Source: Pseudorasbora parva (taxonomy: Eukaryota > Chordata > Actinopteri > Cypriniformes > Gobionidae). From it: a DNA stretch of 64,000 nt. Shown here one piece after another: positions 25,089 through 37,224 of the stretch. Below the pieces are notes generated by a model, which worked only from the letters and a program-made list of their open reading frames with translations, did not search any database and was not told where the DNA came from. Position 1 is the stretch's first letter. The number at the start of each line of letters is the position of its first letter. Both the position numbers and the translations under genes were made by a program. The DNA lies in contig NC_090189.1 of assembly GCF_024679245.1 (NCBI RefSeq), forward strand, positions 37,070,389-37,134,388. Direction: 5' to 3'.

Positions 25089-25110
25089 AAACTTATAGGC
25101 ATAGTTATTA
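24940..25110. repeat. (AT)n tract flanked by inverted repeats
   Basis: About 70 bases of alternating AT at 25020-25085, preceded by A-rich sequence. The arms GCCTATAAGTTACAAA and TTTGTAAACTTATAGGC are inverted around it, so the unit could be an AT-expanded MITE or form a cruciform. Confidence 0.8.
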
Positions 25111-25224
25111 TTGGGATGTGAGAGACTAGATGATTAAACAATACTGCTAATTTTTTACTAAGTTTTAATTTTTAATACTAATTTTTTTGCACATTTAATA
25201 TTTTGCTTTATATTTTTACAAAGG

Positions 25225-25225
<1 letters not shown>

Positions 25226-25284
<59 letters not shown>
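25226..25284. repeat. (AT)n microsatellite
   Basis: About 58 bases of alternating AT, 140 bp after the previous AT tract. Confidence 0.95.
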
Positions 25285-25289
<5 letters not shown>

Positions 25290-27299
25290 GTTTTTATGGT
25301 AATCCTAAAAAATACTGCAGAATGTTCTTCCAGCTAACAATGACAGGCAATTATTTTAATCCATATTTGTGTGTTAGATTACACAATTCAGTTTTTTGTT
25401 GAGTTAAGGATAAAACTCTTATTTAACCTTATTAGAAAACATTTTAAAACATTTTCCAGGTTTTTCCCCCCGTCCTGAATTTTCAGTTAAAATACTCTCA
25501 GATAAAAGCTTGCTTGCAACATGCAGGAGTTATTTGAAACATTGTAATAATTAGTACCACAATCGCTCAGCTTCAGCATGCTTCTCTTTGTGTTTGTGAT
25601 GTGAAGTCTTAAAGTGTCGTCTTAACTTGTTCGGCTTCAGACTGTCAGAGGTTAATACTTTGAGGCACACACAGTGGTCTCTCTTCATTCCTCACCGTTG
25701 TGCTGGCCGAAGGCGAGATATGTCCTGGCTGGGTGTCAGTTTACGGTCGGAGTTAGTCAGTGTAGACAGCATCTCTGATTATAATGGGATCTATTTGCTT
25801 TTGTCACATTACGTCACACTGCTCGCATACTTGAGCCCATATGATATCCAGAAATGGATTAATAATTGTGATTAAAATGTAGTTTTTCGCACACTATTTG
25901 TTTGTTGAACTTCAATTATTATTAACATCAGTATATTTGTATATTCCAACATTGGTAGAAATGTATTTATTTAAAAATTCATTACCGTTACCCAGGAATT
26001 ACATTTTTCAGGCAAGAAAGATCTGACTCATCAAATTTTTTAAATTACATTTTACATCCTTATCCGTCATTCACCTAATTACAAATTGATTGTCACTGTG
26101 TTGGATTTCACAGGAGACCAAACCCCTCCTGTCCTCTTTTTCCGTTGCTAATGTTTTGACAAAGCCCTGATCCACTCAACAGCTAAGGCGATGTGTGACC
26201 TGTCATGAGCGAGAGACTTCATAAATATTTTACACACTAACTAATTTTGTGTCAACATAAAGTTACATCCTACGGTCTGAGACTCCACGTACCCCCCCCC
26301 CCCCATCATTTTTGATATCCTAATTGACATTAAATGGCAGATGGTGAGTAGAGGTAGGTTCTTCAATGGATATAAGCAAATGTTCTCAGCGACTCATGTT
26401 TTGGCAACACCCATATAATAGCACAAGGAAGGACTGTTTTATAGGGGAAGCATGTCATTTTTTGACATGTATGGTTCAGGATGACAGTAATTGCTGAGGT
26501 ATATTTTTTTTGTCCATTTTTTTTTTTTCTTCACTAGGATATTCTGGCCTTAGTCAGATCCTGTCTGCAATATAAGGCTATGGGATTTAAATACAGCTGT
26601 GAACCAAGTCTTTTTTCCTTTTAGTTAATGTGTACCAATATCACTGCAGTGCCGTCACATTTCTTCTGAATGATTCTGGCTTGTAAAGTTGTGAATTGGA
26701 GTTTAATCTCTATTGCTTGGTTGCTATGTCCAAAGGGTAGACATTTCACACTTTTTGTAACTTTGTTACTCAGTACTCAGTATATCACAATGCCTAAATT
26801 CTCTATCGTTTACTCTTCCTCTTCTTTTTTTACATATGTAAACGTGTGTATGAGATTGCCTTGCTTGCTTCGTTCCTCCAGTGTCTTTGAGTTTTCTCTT
26901 TCTGTGCTGAGAGGGCTGATCACCTCTGCAGAACAGTGTGAACCGCTGCTCTATCTCACTGCGTCACCGCCGTCGGCTGGGCTTGATCGATGAGCTCAGA
27001 GCTGCAGTGCGTTTTGAGCTGTGACTAATTCACTGACATCAGGACAACATAACCTTCAATGGTAGCTGCCACACACCTTTAGCATGAAAAGGAGCCTTTT
27101 CCTGGAATCATTTTTATGTTTTTTTTTTTTTGGATTGACTAACATGATGTTGTGGTTCACGGATTGTTGCAAAGTCAAGATGAAAATTTACAGGGGGGAC
27201 TGACCCCACTAAATAATATTTGAAGGAGTGCTTAATCCTTTATCCTTTAAAACGCAAAATGACATATTTAAACGTTTTTTTTCCTGTAAAAATATTTTT

Positions 27300-27600
27300 T
27301 TTCATGCCTTGAAAATTCTGTCATTAATTACTGACCCTCATGTCTTTCCAAACTGGTAAGACTTTCGTTGGAACACAAATGAAGATATTTTTTGATGAAA
27401 TCTGACATGCTTTAAAAAGTATCTTCTAAAGTGATCATAAAACGAATTCATATGAATTGAGAGGTTTAGTAAAAAGTTTCTGAAGTGACACGATCACTTT
27501 ATAATATGGACAGAATTTAGGCTTTTATTCACATAAGAACATTCATCAACTCACACATCAGTTGTGGTAAACGGAAGCTCAAGCATGTTCGCTTTACATG
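27300..27600. mobile_element. partial MITE arm next to the minisatellite
   Basis: 27310-27410 matches the arm seen in the 53565-54102 palindrome (TCATTAATTACT.ACCCTCATGTC and ACACAAATGAAGATATTTTT). The 27545-27600 part contains GGAAGCTCAAGCATGTTCGC, an inverted relative of the minisatellite unit. This suggests that the array grew from the interior of this element. Confidence 0.6.
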
Positions 27601-29080
27601 AGAACCAATGAGGTTCATTCTTGTGTTATGCAGTAAGAACCAATGAGGTTCATTCTCATGTTACGCAGTAAGAACCAATGAGGTTCATTCTCATGTTACA
27701 CATCACGTTTGAGCTTCAGCGAGGACCAATGAGGTTCATTCTCGTGTTACGCAGCACGTTTGAGCTTCAGCGAGGACCAATGAGGTTCATTCTCGTGTTA
27801 CGCAGCACGTTTGAGCTTCAGCGAGGACCAATGAGGTTCATTCTCGTGTTACGCAGCACGTTTGAGCTTCAGCGAGGACCAATGAGGTTCATTCTCGTGT
27901 TACGCAGCACGTTTGAGCTTCAGCGAGGACCAATGAGGTTCATTCTCGTGTTTCGCAGCACGTTTGAGCTTCAGCGAGGACCAATGAGGTTCATTCTCGT
28001 GTTACGCAGCACGTTTGAGCTTCAGTAAGAACCAATGAGGTTCATTCTCGTGTTAGGCAGCACGTTTGAGCTTCAGTAAGAACCAATGAGGTTCATTCTC
28101 GTGTTTCGCAGCATGTTTGAGCTTCAGTAAGAACCAATGAGGTTCATTCTCGTGTTTCGCAGCATGTTTGAGCTTCAGTAAGAACCAATGAGGTTCATTC
28201 TCGTGTTTCGCAGCACGTTTGAGCTTCAGTAAGAACCAGTGAGGTTCATTCTCGTGTTTCGCAGCATGTTTGAGCTTCAGTAAGAACCAGTGAGGTTCAT
28301 TCTCGTGTTTCGCAGCATGTTTGAGCTTCAGTAAGAACCAGTGAGGTTCATTCTCGTGTTTCGCAGCATGTTTGAGCTTCAGTAAGAACCAGTGAGGTTC
28401 ATTCTCGTGTTTCGCAGCACGTTTGAGCTTCAGTAAGAACCAGTGAGGTTCATGCACGTTTGAGCTTCAGTAAGAACCAGTGAGGTTCATTCTCGTGTTT
28501 CGCAGCATGTTTGAGCTTCAGTAAGAACCAGTGAGGTTCATTCTCGTGTTTCGCAGCACGTTTGAGCTTCAGTAAGAACCAATGAGGTTCATTCTCGTGT
28601 TTCGCAGCACGTTTGAGCTTCAGTAAGAACCAATGAGGTTCATTCTCGTGTTTCGCAGCATGTTTGAGCTTCAGTAAGAACCAGTGAGGTTCATTCTCGT
28701 GTTTCGCAGCACGTTTGAGCTTCAGTAAGAACCAGTGAGGTTCATTCTCGTGTTTCGCAGCATGTTTGAGCTTCAGTAAGAACCAGTGAGGTTCATTCTC
28801 GTGTTTCGCAGCACGTTTGAGCTTCAGTAAGAACCAATGAGGTTCATTCTCGTGTTTCGCAGCACGTTTGAGCTTCAGTAAGAACCAATGAGGTTCATTC
28901 TCGTGTTTCGCAGCATGTTTGAGCTTCAGTAAGAACCAGTGAGGTTCATTCTCGTGTTTCGCAGCACGTTTGAGCTTCAGTAAGAACCAGTGAGGTTCAT
29001 TCTCGTGTTTCGCAGCATGTTTGAGCTTCAGTAAGAACCAGTGAGGTTCATTCTCGTGTTTCACAGCACGTTTGAGCCAA
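27601..29080. repeat. 51-bp minisatellite, about 27 full units plus two 35-bp units
   Basis: The unit contains ACCAATGAGGTTCATTCTCG, GTTTCGCAGCACG and TTTGAGCTTCAGTAAGA. The first two units (27601 and 27636) are 35 bp and lack the 16-bp CACGTTTGAGCTTCAG block. From about 27671 the period is exactly 51 bp. One unit near 28453 has lost 14 bp. Because 51 is a multiple of three and no stop falls in the unit, long 17-residue-repeat frames open on both strands; these are not credible genes. The last 12 units show a five-unit higher-order pattern. Confidence 0.97.
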
Positions 29081-29639
29081 CACAGAGTTTTCCCTTTAAC
29101 TTGATAGATTGACCGAGCACAATTAAATATGTTTGGTGAATCTAAATGTTTAATTTTAAGTGAAGACCTTAAGTAATGATTAGTACAGTGCACATTTTTG
29201 CATGGGGACAATTATTTGGAATACATTTATTGTAATTTTCACACTAAATAAAAATAATCTTTTGTTCAAATTAAAATTGTTTATTTTTTATTTACTCCTC
29301 CTTTGGTGTGACGCCGGGAAATAGAAATCCCAGCCCAGTTTCAGTTAAATTTAAGTTTGTCTAAATTAAAAGAAACAAGTTCTTAAAACTCAAAACAGTA
29401 AAACAATTCAGATTACTTAAAATGTGTCAGCTTTGTGAATGCAAAAGAAAAATAAAGTTCTAAATATTTAAAATAAAAGTTATACTCAAGCCAATACATA
29501 TTTTGTAACAGTTATTGATACGATTAGCCTTTGGCTTGACTATCAAACATCTAAAAATGCGTTAAACCATGTTCCTGTTTGCCACCTCAGCATCATCAGA
29601 ATCTTTATAAATATTAATATGAAAAGCCCCGCTCCACAC

Positions 29640-29970
29640 ATCGACGGGATTGTTTACAAGTTTGGGACATTAGGAGAGAGGGATGGTTTCAAACTTTTTA
29701 AACTTTTTTTAAACTGCCTTTGGTTTTATTGAGAAAATACTGCACATGGTTTGTCTTAAAGCACATTAAAAACACCACACAGACATATAAACTACACAAA
29801 TGATATGATACATTTTAAAAAAAAGCTGATAACATCACTGTTTTCTCCAGAACGACTGTGCAGTTGTGCAATATTATCCTGTTTAACACTGTGAAGCTGC
29901 TTTGAAACAATCGTCATTGTAAAAGCGCTATATAAATAAAGTTTTATTGAAGTTAAAGTTTAATAAAGTT
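29640..29970 (-). repeat. dispersed fish repeat, minus orientation
   Basis: 29830-29945 is the complement of the sequence at 52375-52510: TTTATATAGCGCTTTTACAA, then CAGTGTTAAACAGGA and CGTTCTGGAGAAAACAGTGA. A third copy lies at 54510-54600. Confidence 0.8.
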
Positions 29971-30555
29971 TATAAGTTGATTGATTGATGAAAGCTGGAT
30001 TTTCACCACAGGGGGTCTTTAAAAAGTCGTCACAGTTTGACACACTGCAGAGTGTTTCACAGGTTATGAACGGAAAGAAAACATGCTAACTCCCGGTGGA
30101 TGAGGCTGTTTTTACACTGCACAGCTGTGAATGGGCAGAAGATCCTTCAGTAGTGCTTCCCTATATCAGGCCACATCCACAGATTAACGCATGAGAGGAG
30201 AACAAAGAAACAGCGTGTGTGTTTTGCTTGGTTTGTGCTCCGTCAGGAGTGGGCTGGAAGGGAAATTAGGGCAGCCTCCGCTTGATAATTATTGTCGCTC
30301 TATAATCTCAGCCCTCTGTGTCTGGAGGCAACCTGCGATAGCTGACGTACGTTCAGTCTGCCGCGTTGAGCATGAGTAAAGCAGGATTATTGTTAGTAGG
30401 ATTATTACATATCCTCTCTAATAAAGAAACGTGGATATACTATGAGATTATAATTGCATGAGGTGTGCTCTTAAACTCAGGATTACAATCAATCAGGCAT
30501 CTTTGATGGAGACTCTCTATTACTTATTATAAGTGGTGTTGCATGTTCCTTATCT

Positions 30556-31060
30556 TAAAGGATTAGTTCACTTTAAAATGAAAATTACCCTATGATTTTC
30601 TCACCCTCAAGCCATCCTAGGTGTATATGACTTTCTTCTTTCTGATGAGCACAATCAGAGTTATATTACGTAAAGTAAGTAAAATATCATATTACTTAAA
30701 GTAAGTAATATGTGAAATTTCTGCCAGAATGCCTTCCATATTCAATTTACGCAGAAAGTGTGATGCCTCTAGCAGTCAAAACACTTACGGTTCAATCTAG
30801 TGATACTTTGTGCCAGTTATAATTTTTGCATAAATTAAATATGGATATTTTTCTTAGAAAACCCAATGCTTTGCTTCAAAAAGCCTTTATTAACGCCCCG
30901 GAGCTGTGTGTGGAGTATGATTATGATGGAAGGATGCACTTTTTTGGACTTCAATCTCTCAGGATATCAGGATATTTATTATTACAACTCTGATTGTGTT
31001 CATCAGAAAGAAGAAAGTTATAAAAACGTTTTTGAGTAAATCACGGGGTGATTTTGAAGA
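30556..31060. mobile_element. TTCAC-type MITE with inverted arms
   Basis: The left arm AAAGGATTAGTTCACTTTAA through CTTTCTTCTTTCTGATGAG is mirrored at 30985-31020 (CATCAGAAAGAAGAAAGTTAT). The middle part (GGATATTTTTCTTA, CCTTTATTAACGCCC) matches the interior of the elements at 59217-59340 and 62510-62620. Confidence 0.7.
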
Positions 31061-31139
31061 ATATGGTAACAAGTCAGTTGACAGTAACCATTGAAGCCAA
31101 AATCTACCAACATCTATACAATCAATATTTTTTACATTT

Positions 31140-31850
31140 TTACATTCCCCCTTTAAAAAAAAAAAACCTATCGGGTCCACATCACTGGGTGCATTTATTT
31201 GATGTCCGATTATGCCTAATAAGCCGACAATGAAGATGGTCATGTGAACGCGGTAACCCGTTTTCTTTTATCGGAGTAAGGTCATAAGCATAAACCGGTC
31301 TGGACAGGGATTTCGCGCTGCATGTAAACGCATTAACCTGCTTTCTGTCGGCTTATTGAAGTACGCATGTGTGATAGGTGACAAAAACGCAAACTTACAG
31401 CAGATTTAAATGCATCCACACAGAGTGAGCTAGCGTTTTACATGAAATAAGGACATATATCACAAACGCAGACTCTTTTGAGACCCAGAAAATTTTAAAG
31501 ATGTGTTCTTATCTCATGCAGCAGAAGTAGAAGAGGTTAAGTCAAAACGCTGCATAACTACATTGGGATAATATCTCATGTAAATCTCCCACTGACACGC
31601 TTTATTTAACATCACAACTGACATAACATTAGGAATACTCCGAGTCAGATACGGACATTATTATTTTTGACGGCACTACGTAAAAGGAAATAACCCGGTT
31701 TATTAATAAAGTCATGTAAAAGCGGTTTACTTGCATTGTCAGTTCACTGGTTTGCATGTAAACGGGGAAAACTGGTATTAAAAAAATGTATTTGTGCGTT
31801 ATCAGCTTACTGGTGTGCATGTAAACGCGACTGATCGCCGATCAGTTATA
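31140..31850. mobile_element. dispersed repeat with TGCATGTAAACG motifs
   Basis: Several TGCATGTAAACG blocks occur, with AACCCG/CGGGTT and AGCCGAC/GTCGGCT in both orientations, as in a fold-back element. A fragment of the same family (GTGTGCATGTAAACGGACCC) is at 42058-42078. Exact ends not determined. Confidence 0.5.
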
Positions 31851-32255
31851 GGCTGATATTAGATGGTTGATACTGGACATGCTCATTTCTGAACTTTTAC
31901 ATTTAGATTACATTCTCTGTAATATAACACAATCACATAAAGTTAATCTTTAAAAACAGCCCTCTTATATTTAATCATTGAAAAATACATTTATATTTTT
32001 AATATACATTTTCCATACTGTTCATTATAATGTTGGGATTCCTAAATTCACTTGTAGCATTTTTAAATGAATGATTTTATTTTTTAGTGTTTTATTTTTA
32101 GTTTACTTCGAAAAAATGAATATTGGCCATTTATTGGTTCTCGGCCACTGCATGAAAAGGAAGATTGGCTCGTCCTATCGTCCAGAATGCATCCTCAGAA
32201 AATCTAAAAATATTAATTGTTATAAGCTTGTGTCTAGGTTTATTATAATAAAAGG

Positions 32256-34380
32256 CAGTGGTGCAGGAAGTACTGAATCTCAGTACTTAAGTAAAAGTAC
32301 AAATAACCAGAGCCATATTTACTTAAGTACTACAACGACAATCCTACTTAAGTAAAAGTAAAAAGTACTTGATCTTAAATGTACTTTTAGTATTAAAAGT
32401 AAAAGTACTTGTATTACAATTTATTCTCTTAATGTCTATATTCTAATAATTAAAAAGACGGACAGTATGGGCTGTGGCGTTTTAATTAAGTTAGTTTTGG
32501 GTTAATGTCGGCTAATTGTGCGTCTCATCTGTTGCCCAGTTTACATTCTGACTCACAATATCAGGGCGATCTGCAGAGTTAAATATCAATATTCAGAAGT
32601 AACATTTTCATCAGCTTTGATGTATTTAAATCTTCATATTTATGAGGATTAATCGTAAATATAGGATATGCTTCAGCTTTCTTTTATATTCTTAAATTTG
32701 ATCAATAAATTAAAATAGAATAACGCTATATGGTTGTTAAATTAAATAATTTACACTGACAAATTACAACTGCATTAAGTAATGTTATGAGATTGTTTTA
32801 ACTATATATTTTTAATACAATAAGAAACGTTGGAAAGAATATTTAAACATTAAACTAAACTACAAGTAGGTGGCGGCAGGTCTTAATGAGTGAGTCATTG
32901 AGTCGGTTCGTTCAAACGGCTGATTCGTTCAATGAATGAGGCAGTCGTTTACGAACAGGTCATTGAATCTTTGATTCAACTGATTCATTCAAACGCTGAA
33001 TCATTCATTAACACACTATTGCTGTGAGATGCGTTGTGGTTCTGATGTGGAAATATTTTCGCTGCTGTAATAGAACAAAAGCAGTTTATATTGCATCTAA
33101 AATGTCAGTGAGTAATTTTAATTAATTGTTTATGGAACGGTCATGAAATCAGTGTCACATTTTCAGTCGTGATGGTATTCTGGAAAACACACTCTTGGTC
33201 ATGTCATGTGATGTTTTTTTAACTGTATTATACGTTAAAATATAAAAACCTTCACATTTTGAATATTTACTGCAGTATGTTACTGAGTTTCTCTGTATGA
33301 GCGGCGTTGGTTTGTTTCCATTTCTCCTCGAGAGGCTGCGCGATTGTCAACAGCGCAACCGTCAGTTCATACATTAGCCTATTATTATCATTAAAGGGTT
33401 ACTTCAGCGATTAGCATATGGCTTTGTATCAGTAGAAACCCTGGAGTATATTCAAATTATTGTTCTTTCCCCCCTCATATCTCCCTGAGACAAGAGATTT
33501 ATGCATTTTATTTCTAGAAAAATTCCTCCTATGATGCAAATTGACGATTTTTGCATCATAGGAGGAATGTTTGGCCAAAGGCTAAAGACTACAGCCAGCA
33601 GAGGGAGCCATTTCCGCATGTTTTGAATTCGCGCATGGGGGATGGAGATAACACTCAGCTTGCAGGGAGAGCTCAGCTGGCAGGCACTCATTTAAACGGA
33701 GCTATGGTGAGCAATGTAAGTCTTTTAACTTCTCAAATTAATTTCTATGAAAGTTAAGCTTGTAAAGGCATGAACTGAAACACGCCAGACTGAACTCGCG
33801 TTGTGAATGTATGCCGCGAGTGTAGTCGCGATTACCTCAGCTCTCATCACTCGTGCAGTTAGAGCTCAGTGCTGTGATACTCGCGCGGTGACTCACTCAT
33901 TATATTGAACACACACGTTCAGTTTTTAATTGTAGTGTCTTCTCTAACTAAGTCACTGTAATCAAGTTGGTGCCGTTGGGGAATGGCACAGGGCAGCGAA
34001 GCATTCTGTGAATTGTAGTCTTTCATCCCCATGAGACAAAAATACATTTTCTGTCTTTTCTCAGTCTAGAAAGCACCAAATTTAAAAATAATTTCACATT
34101 TCTACTGCATTGATGACCCAGTTCAAATACAGATTCATCTTCCCAGCGCTGAAGTACCCCTTTAATTATCCGAACAAACCTTAATCTCGAGCCCTGAAAC
34201 TGATCAGAAAATGTAACGAAACGTTGTAGAAATGTAGTGGAGTAGAAATTAAAATATTTGCTGCAAAATGTAACGAAGTAAAAGTAAAAAGTGTGCACTA
34301 TTGATTCTATTTAAGTACAGATGAAAAATGTACTTAAGTAAAGTAACAAAGTATTTGTACTTCGTTACATTCCACCACTG
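32256..34380. mobile_element. hAT-type element with Tol2-like ends, 8-bp target duplication
   Basis: Ends CAGTGGTGCAGGAAGTACT and ...CATTCCACCACTG, flanked by exact ATAAAAGG copies at 32248-32255 and 34381-34388. Subterminal AAGTAAAAGTA/TACTTAAGTA repeats are like those of Tol2-group hATs. No transposase is seen. A 767-bp TTAA element lies inside at 33395-34161. Confidence 0.9.
33395..34161. mobile_element. TTAA-flanked element, copy 1 (767 bp), nested in hAT
   Basis: Starts AGGGTTACTTCAGCGATTAG and ends CAGCGCTGAAGTACCCCT, with TTAA on both sides. A reversed copy is at 48088-48862. TTAA target with AGGG ends fits Kolobok-like elements. No coding. Confidence 0.85.
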
Positions 34381-35261
34381 ATAAAAGGCAGTTTGAAGAT
34401 AAAGCGAAAAAAGCGAGGAGAATAATCATGACCTTGTGTTCATTTTAGACCATCATGCAGTAGTCTGCGTACATCTGGAAAAAAGCATAGAGCCCCACAG
34501 TTTTTAACATCCCCTTTCCAGGAAGGAAAAAGGAAGCACCATTCACATGCTCTATTCAAGACTTTATAAGAATGCTCTTTTTTTGATATGCTGTTGATAG
34601 AGCTTAACTTGTACTGATGCAAACGCATTTCTGAATGTTTAGGCCTAATTCTTGGATGCAGAGTTTAGCCTAAAATACTTTTATTTTCTCAAGAGTAAAC
34701 TAAGAAACTGATGCTGTTCATTCGGCTCACAGCTTCTTTTGAAGTGTCAAGAGGCATAGATTAGTGGCGAGAAGGCAATATATCAATATATCATGCTACT
34801 TGTTTGTGGTTTTAGGCAGTCTGCTCTGGGATAAGCAGTTTTTTCGTGTATGCTGTAAAGTACGAGGCCTTTAGCTAATGGGCTGAGATTCAGGAACGCT
34901 CATAAAGAGAGACGGACACTGATGCATTGGTCCCGCACACACTTTCTCACTAGTTAAGACTTCCTGTTTAGTTCAATGCTCCACAATTGAGTGGCCTCTT
35001 TGACCAAAACATCCTTCATGAATTCATAGCATGTGTCACAATCTCTCCATGCTACAAATTGAGCAACCAATCTTGTCATGTCTGTCAGCCTCAACTGGGT
35101 TGATTTAAATTTTAGCATTTGAACATTTGAATTATGCTTAACAAAATGGAATAGTTCTCACAAACTTAAAACTAAAAAGGTTGTTATTTACTCACTCATG
35201 TTGGTCCAAAAACCCAACCTGACTTGTGTCAAACACAAAAGGGCAGGAATTTTAAGCTGCT

Positions 35262-36200
35262 AAACAGATAGTTCACCCTAAAATGAAAATGAAGGCATCT
35301 TTACCTAGCCTGACAAGCCAGACCCACATCAAGATGTTTGGTCTGGAAACTCACCATAGACAGGGCTCAGTCCGAGGGGCGGGATAAACGGTTTTCTTTC
35401 AAACTCCCTCTGCACGCGATAGGATAGCGGTACACCAACCAGAGCAACGACGGTGAAGGGGAGCTCGCTGACTGATTAAACATTCGCCGTATCCGGTCGG
35501 CTAAACTCCGAACACATCTTCCCTTTTTAAGAATGACTTCAGTGCCGCTGTTTGTTCTTTTCTCAGAGGAAAGCTTAACTCCAAGTCTTCCGGAGGCGCG
35601 GGCAGAGCTGATTCGAAAGACCGCTGCCATTCGCCAGTTTCTGTGTTTACTAGAAGACTGTGTTACTAGAAGCACGCAAACGCAACTCGGCCGTCGTCAT
35701 TATGGCCCCGCCCGCCGACTCTATAGCCTACCTACACGATGTGATTGGGCCGTCCAGATTCTGAGGAATACAGCTCAGATAAGAATTGAGAGTTGCTAGA
35801 CCACACTTGCGGGCAAATTAAATTTGCTGCCGCTAGGGTGCGTCTAGATTTCTAGGCTAATCTTTACCCAACCTGGTGTTGTTCTAATGCAGTATCATGC
35901 GGCATCTTACAAATGCACAGCTGAGTTGGATTTCCAATAATACATAACATTTTAGTTTGTTTTTCTCTAAACCCTGTCATATATATTTCCAGAACAATTG
36001 GAATATGCATCTTTTAAAAAAAAAGCTTGATCCTAGTCACTATTCACTGCTATTATACAGTCGAGTGCAAGAGGAAGGTTTTTAAAATATTCTCTTTTTG
36101 TGATTTGAAAAAGAAAGAAGAGCATACGGCATTAGAACAACACAAGGGTGAGGAAATGATGACTTTTTCATTTTCATTTTAGGGTGAGCTATCCCTTTAA
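35262..36200. mobile_element. TTCACCC-type MITE interrupted by a TAGCCT element
   Basis: Left arm GATAGTTCACCCTAAAATGA and right arm CATTTTAGGGTGAGCTATCC are inverted. The 554-bp TAGCCT element (35306-35859) sits in the left arm. Confidence 0.75.
35306..35859. mobile_element. 554-bp non-autonomous DNA element, TAGCCT ends, 9-bp target duplication
   Basis: Ends TAGCCTGACAAGCCAGACCC and the complement of TAGCCTAGAAATCTAGACGC (14 of 20 positions match). Exact 9-bp duplications ATCTTTACC at 35297-35305 and 35860-35868. Same end type as the element at 3918-4702. The 88-residue frame at 35533-35799 is inside it and has no recognised domain. Confidence 0.85.
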
Positions 36201-36335
36201 TTTTAATACAATGAAAGTGCTGTCAAGTTAAAAAATCTTTTTGTTAGATTAATAAACAAAAAACAGATTTCTTAATTTTTTTGTAATGTAATAATTAATT
36301 GAATATATATATATATGGCTGGCCCCTTCCCTGAC

Positions 36336-37224
36336 GCCCATTTCACACATACACACTGCAGTGCGTGTGCGGTGCGTGTTGCGTTGCGTGTGCGTTGCAG
36401 GAGCCCCACACCCTATTGTGCTTTACATATGCTGCGTTTACAGTCCGCAACTGATCCGCTGTTGCACACCACAAACACAGCATTGATTCATTATTTTTTA
36501 TTTAAAATCCAAAAGTTTTTACTGAACATGCCTCGTCAGAATTGCAATTCTTTGTTTACTCTTTAATAGAAGTCAGGTTAACATACTAGCCTACATTTAA
36601 ACAACATTTTATTCAATTAATTAATTCATATTTATATACTTTAGATTTAGCTCACACAAGTGGCAAAACATTTAAACATAGGTTTATAGCCTAAAATCAC
36701 AAACATTTTAAATTAGAAACTTACAATAGGCTATTCAAAAACACGTCTTTTCTTTTGTTTTTACACCCTTTTAAAATAAATCCTGCAGGTCATAAAGAAC
36801 TTTGCTTTCCACCTCCAAGAAAGGACGAGTGCTCTCCATTAGGGCACTTTTTTTTTTTTTTTTTTACCTAAATGCCTGCAGGTAAGGTGTCGTTTCCTTG
36901 CTTAACTTGAGAAAAAAAGCCATGTATTGACTTTGAAACAAGAGTATGTTTTAAATTATATGCATCTGTGGTGAAATTACCAGATTTTCGCGTCAGTACA
37001 TGTTTATTTTAATGCGAACAATGTTCTGTCGCTTTAATGCAGCAGCGCAGCAAAAAATAGACTCGGTACGAAATCGATCGCCGCACTGCTGCAGACGTAA
37101 CACACCTGGAACGGACTGACGGACAGCATCCGCGTGCAGTGTGAAAGCTGTCATCCGTTAACACGGGTACGGAAAAAAATACGCACCGCACACACACTGC
37201 AGACGGAGTATGTGTGAAACGGGC
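36336..37224. mobile_element. fold-back element with TTTCACACATAC ends
   Basis: Left end GCCCATTTCACACATACACA, right end the complement of GCCCGTTTCACACATACTCC. Both are followed by CTGCAG and GTGCG-rich sequence. About 889 bp, no coding. Confidence 0.8.

Noticed and set aside
27601..29080. Regular 51-bp repeats resembling a CRISPR array
   Set aside because: There are no variable spacers; the whole unit repeats, the sequence lies in a vertebrate intron, and no cas-like genes occur. It is a minisatellite.
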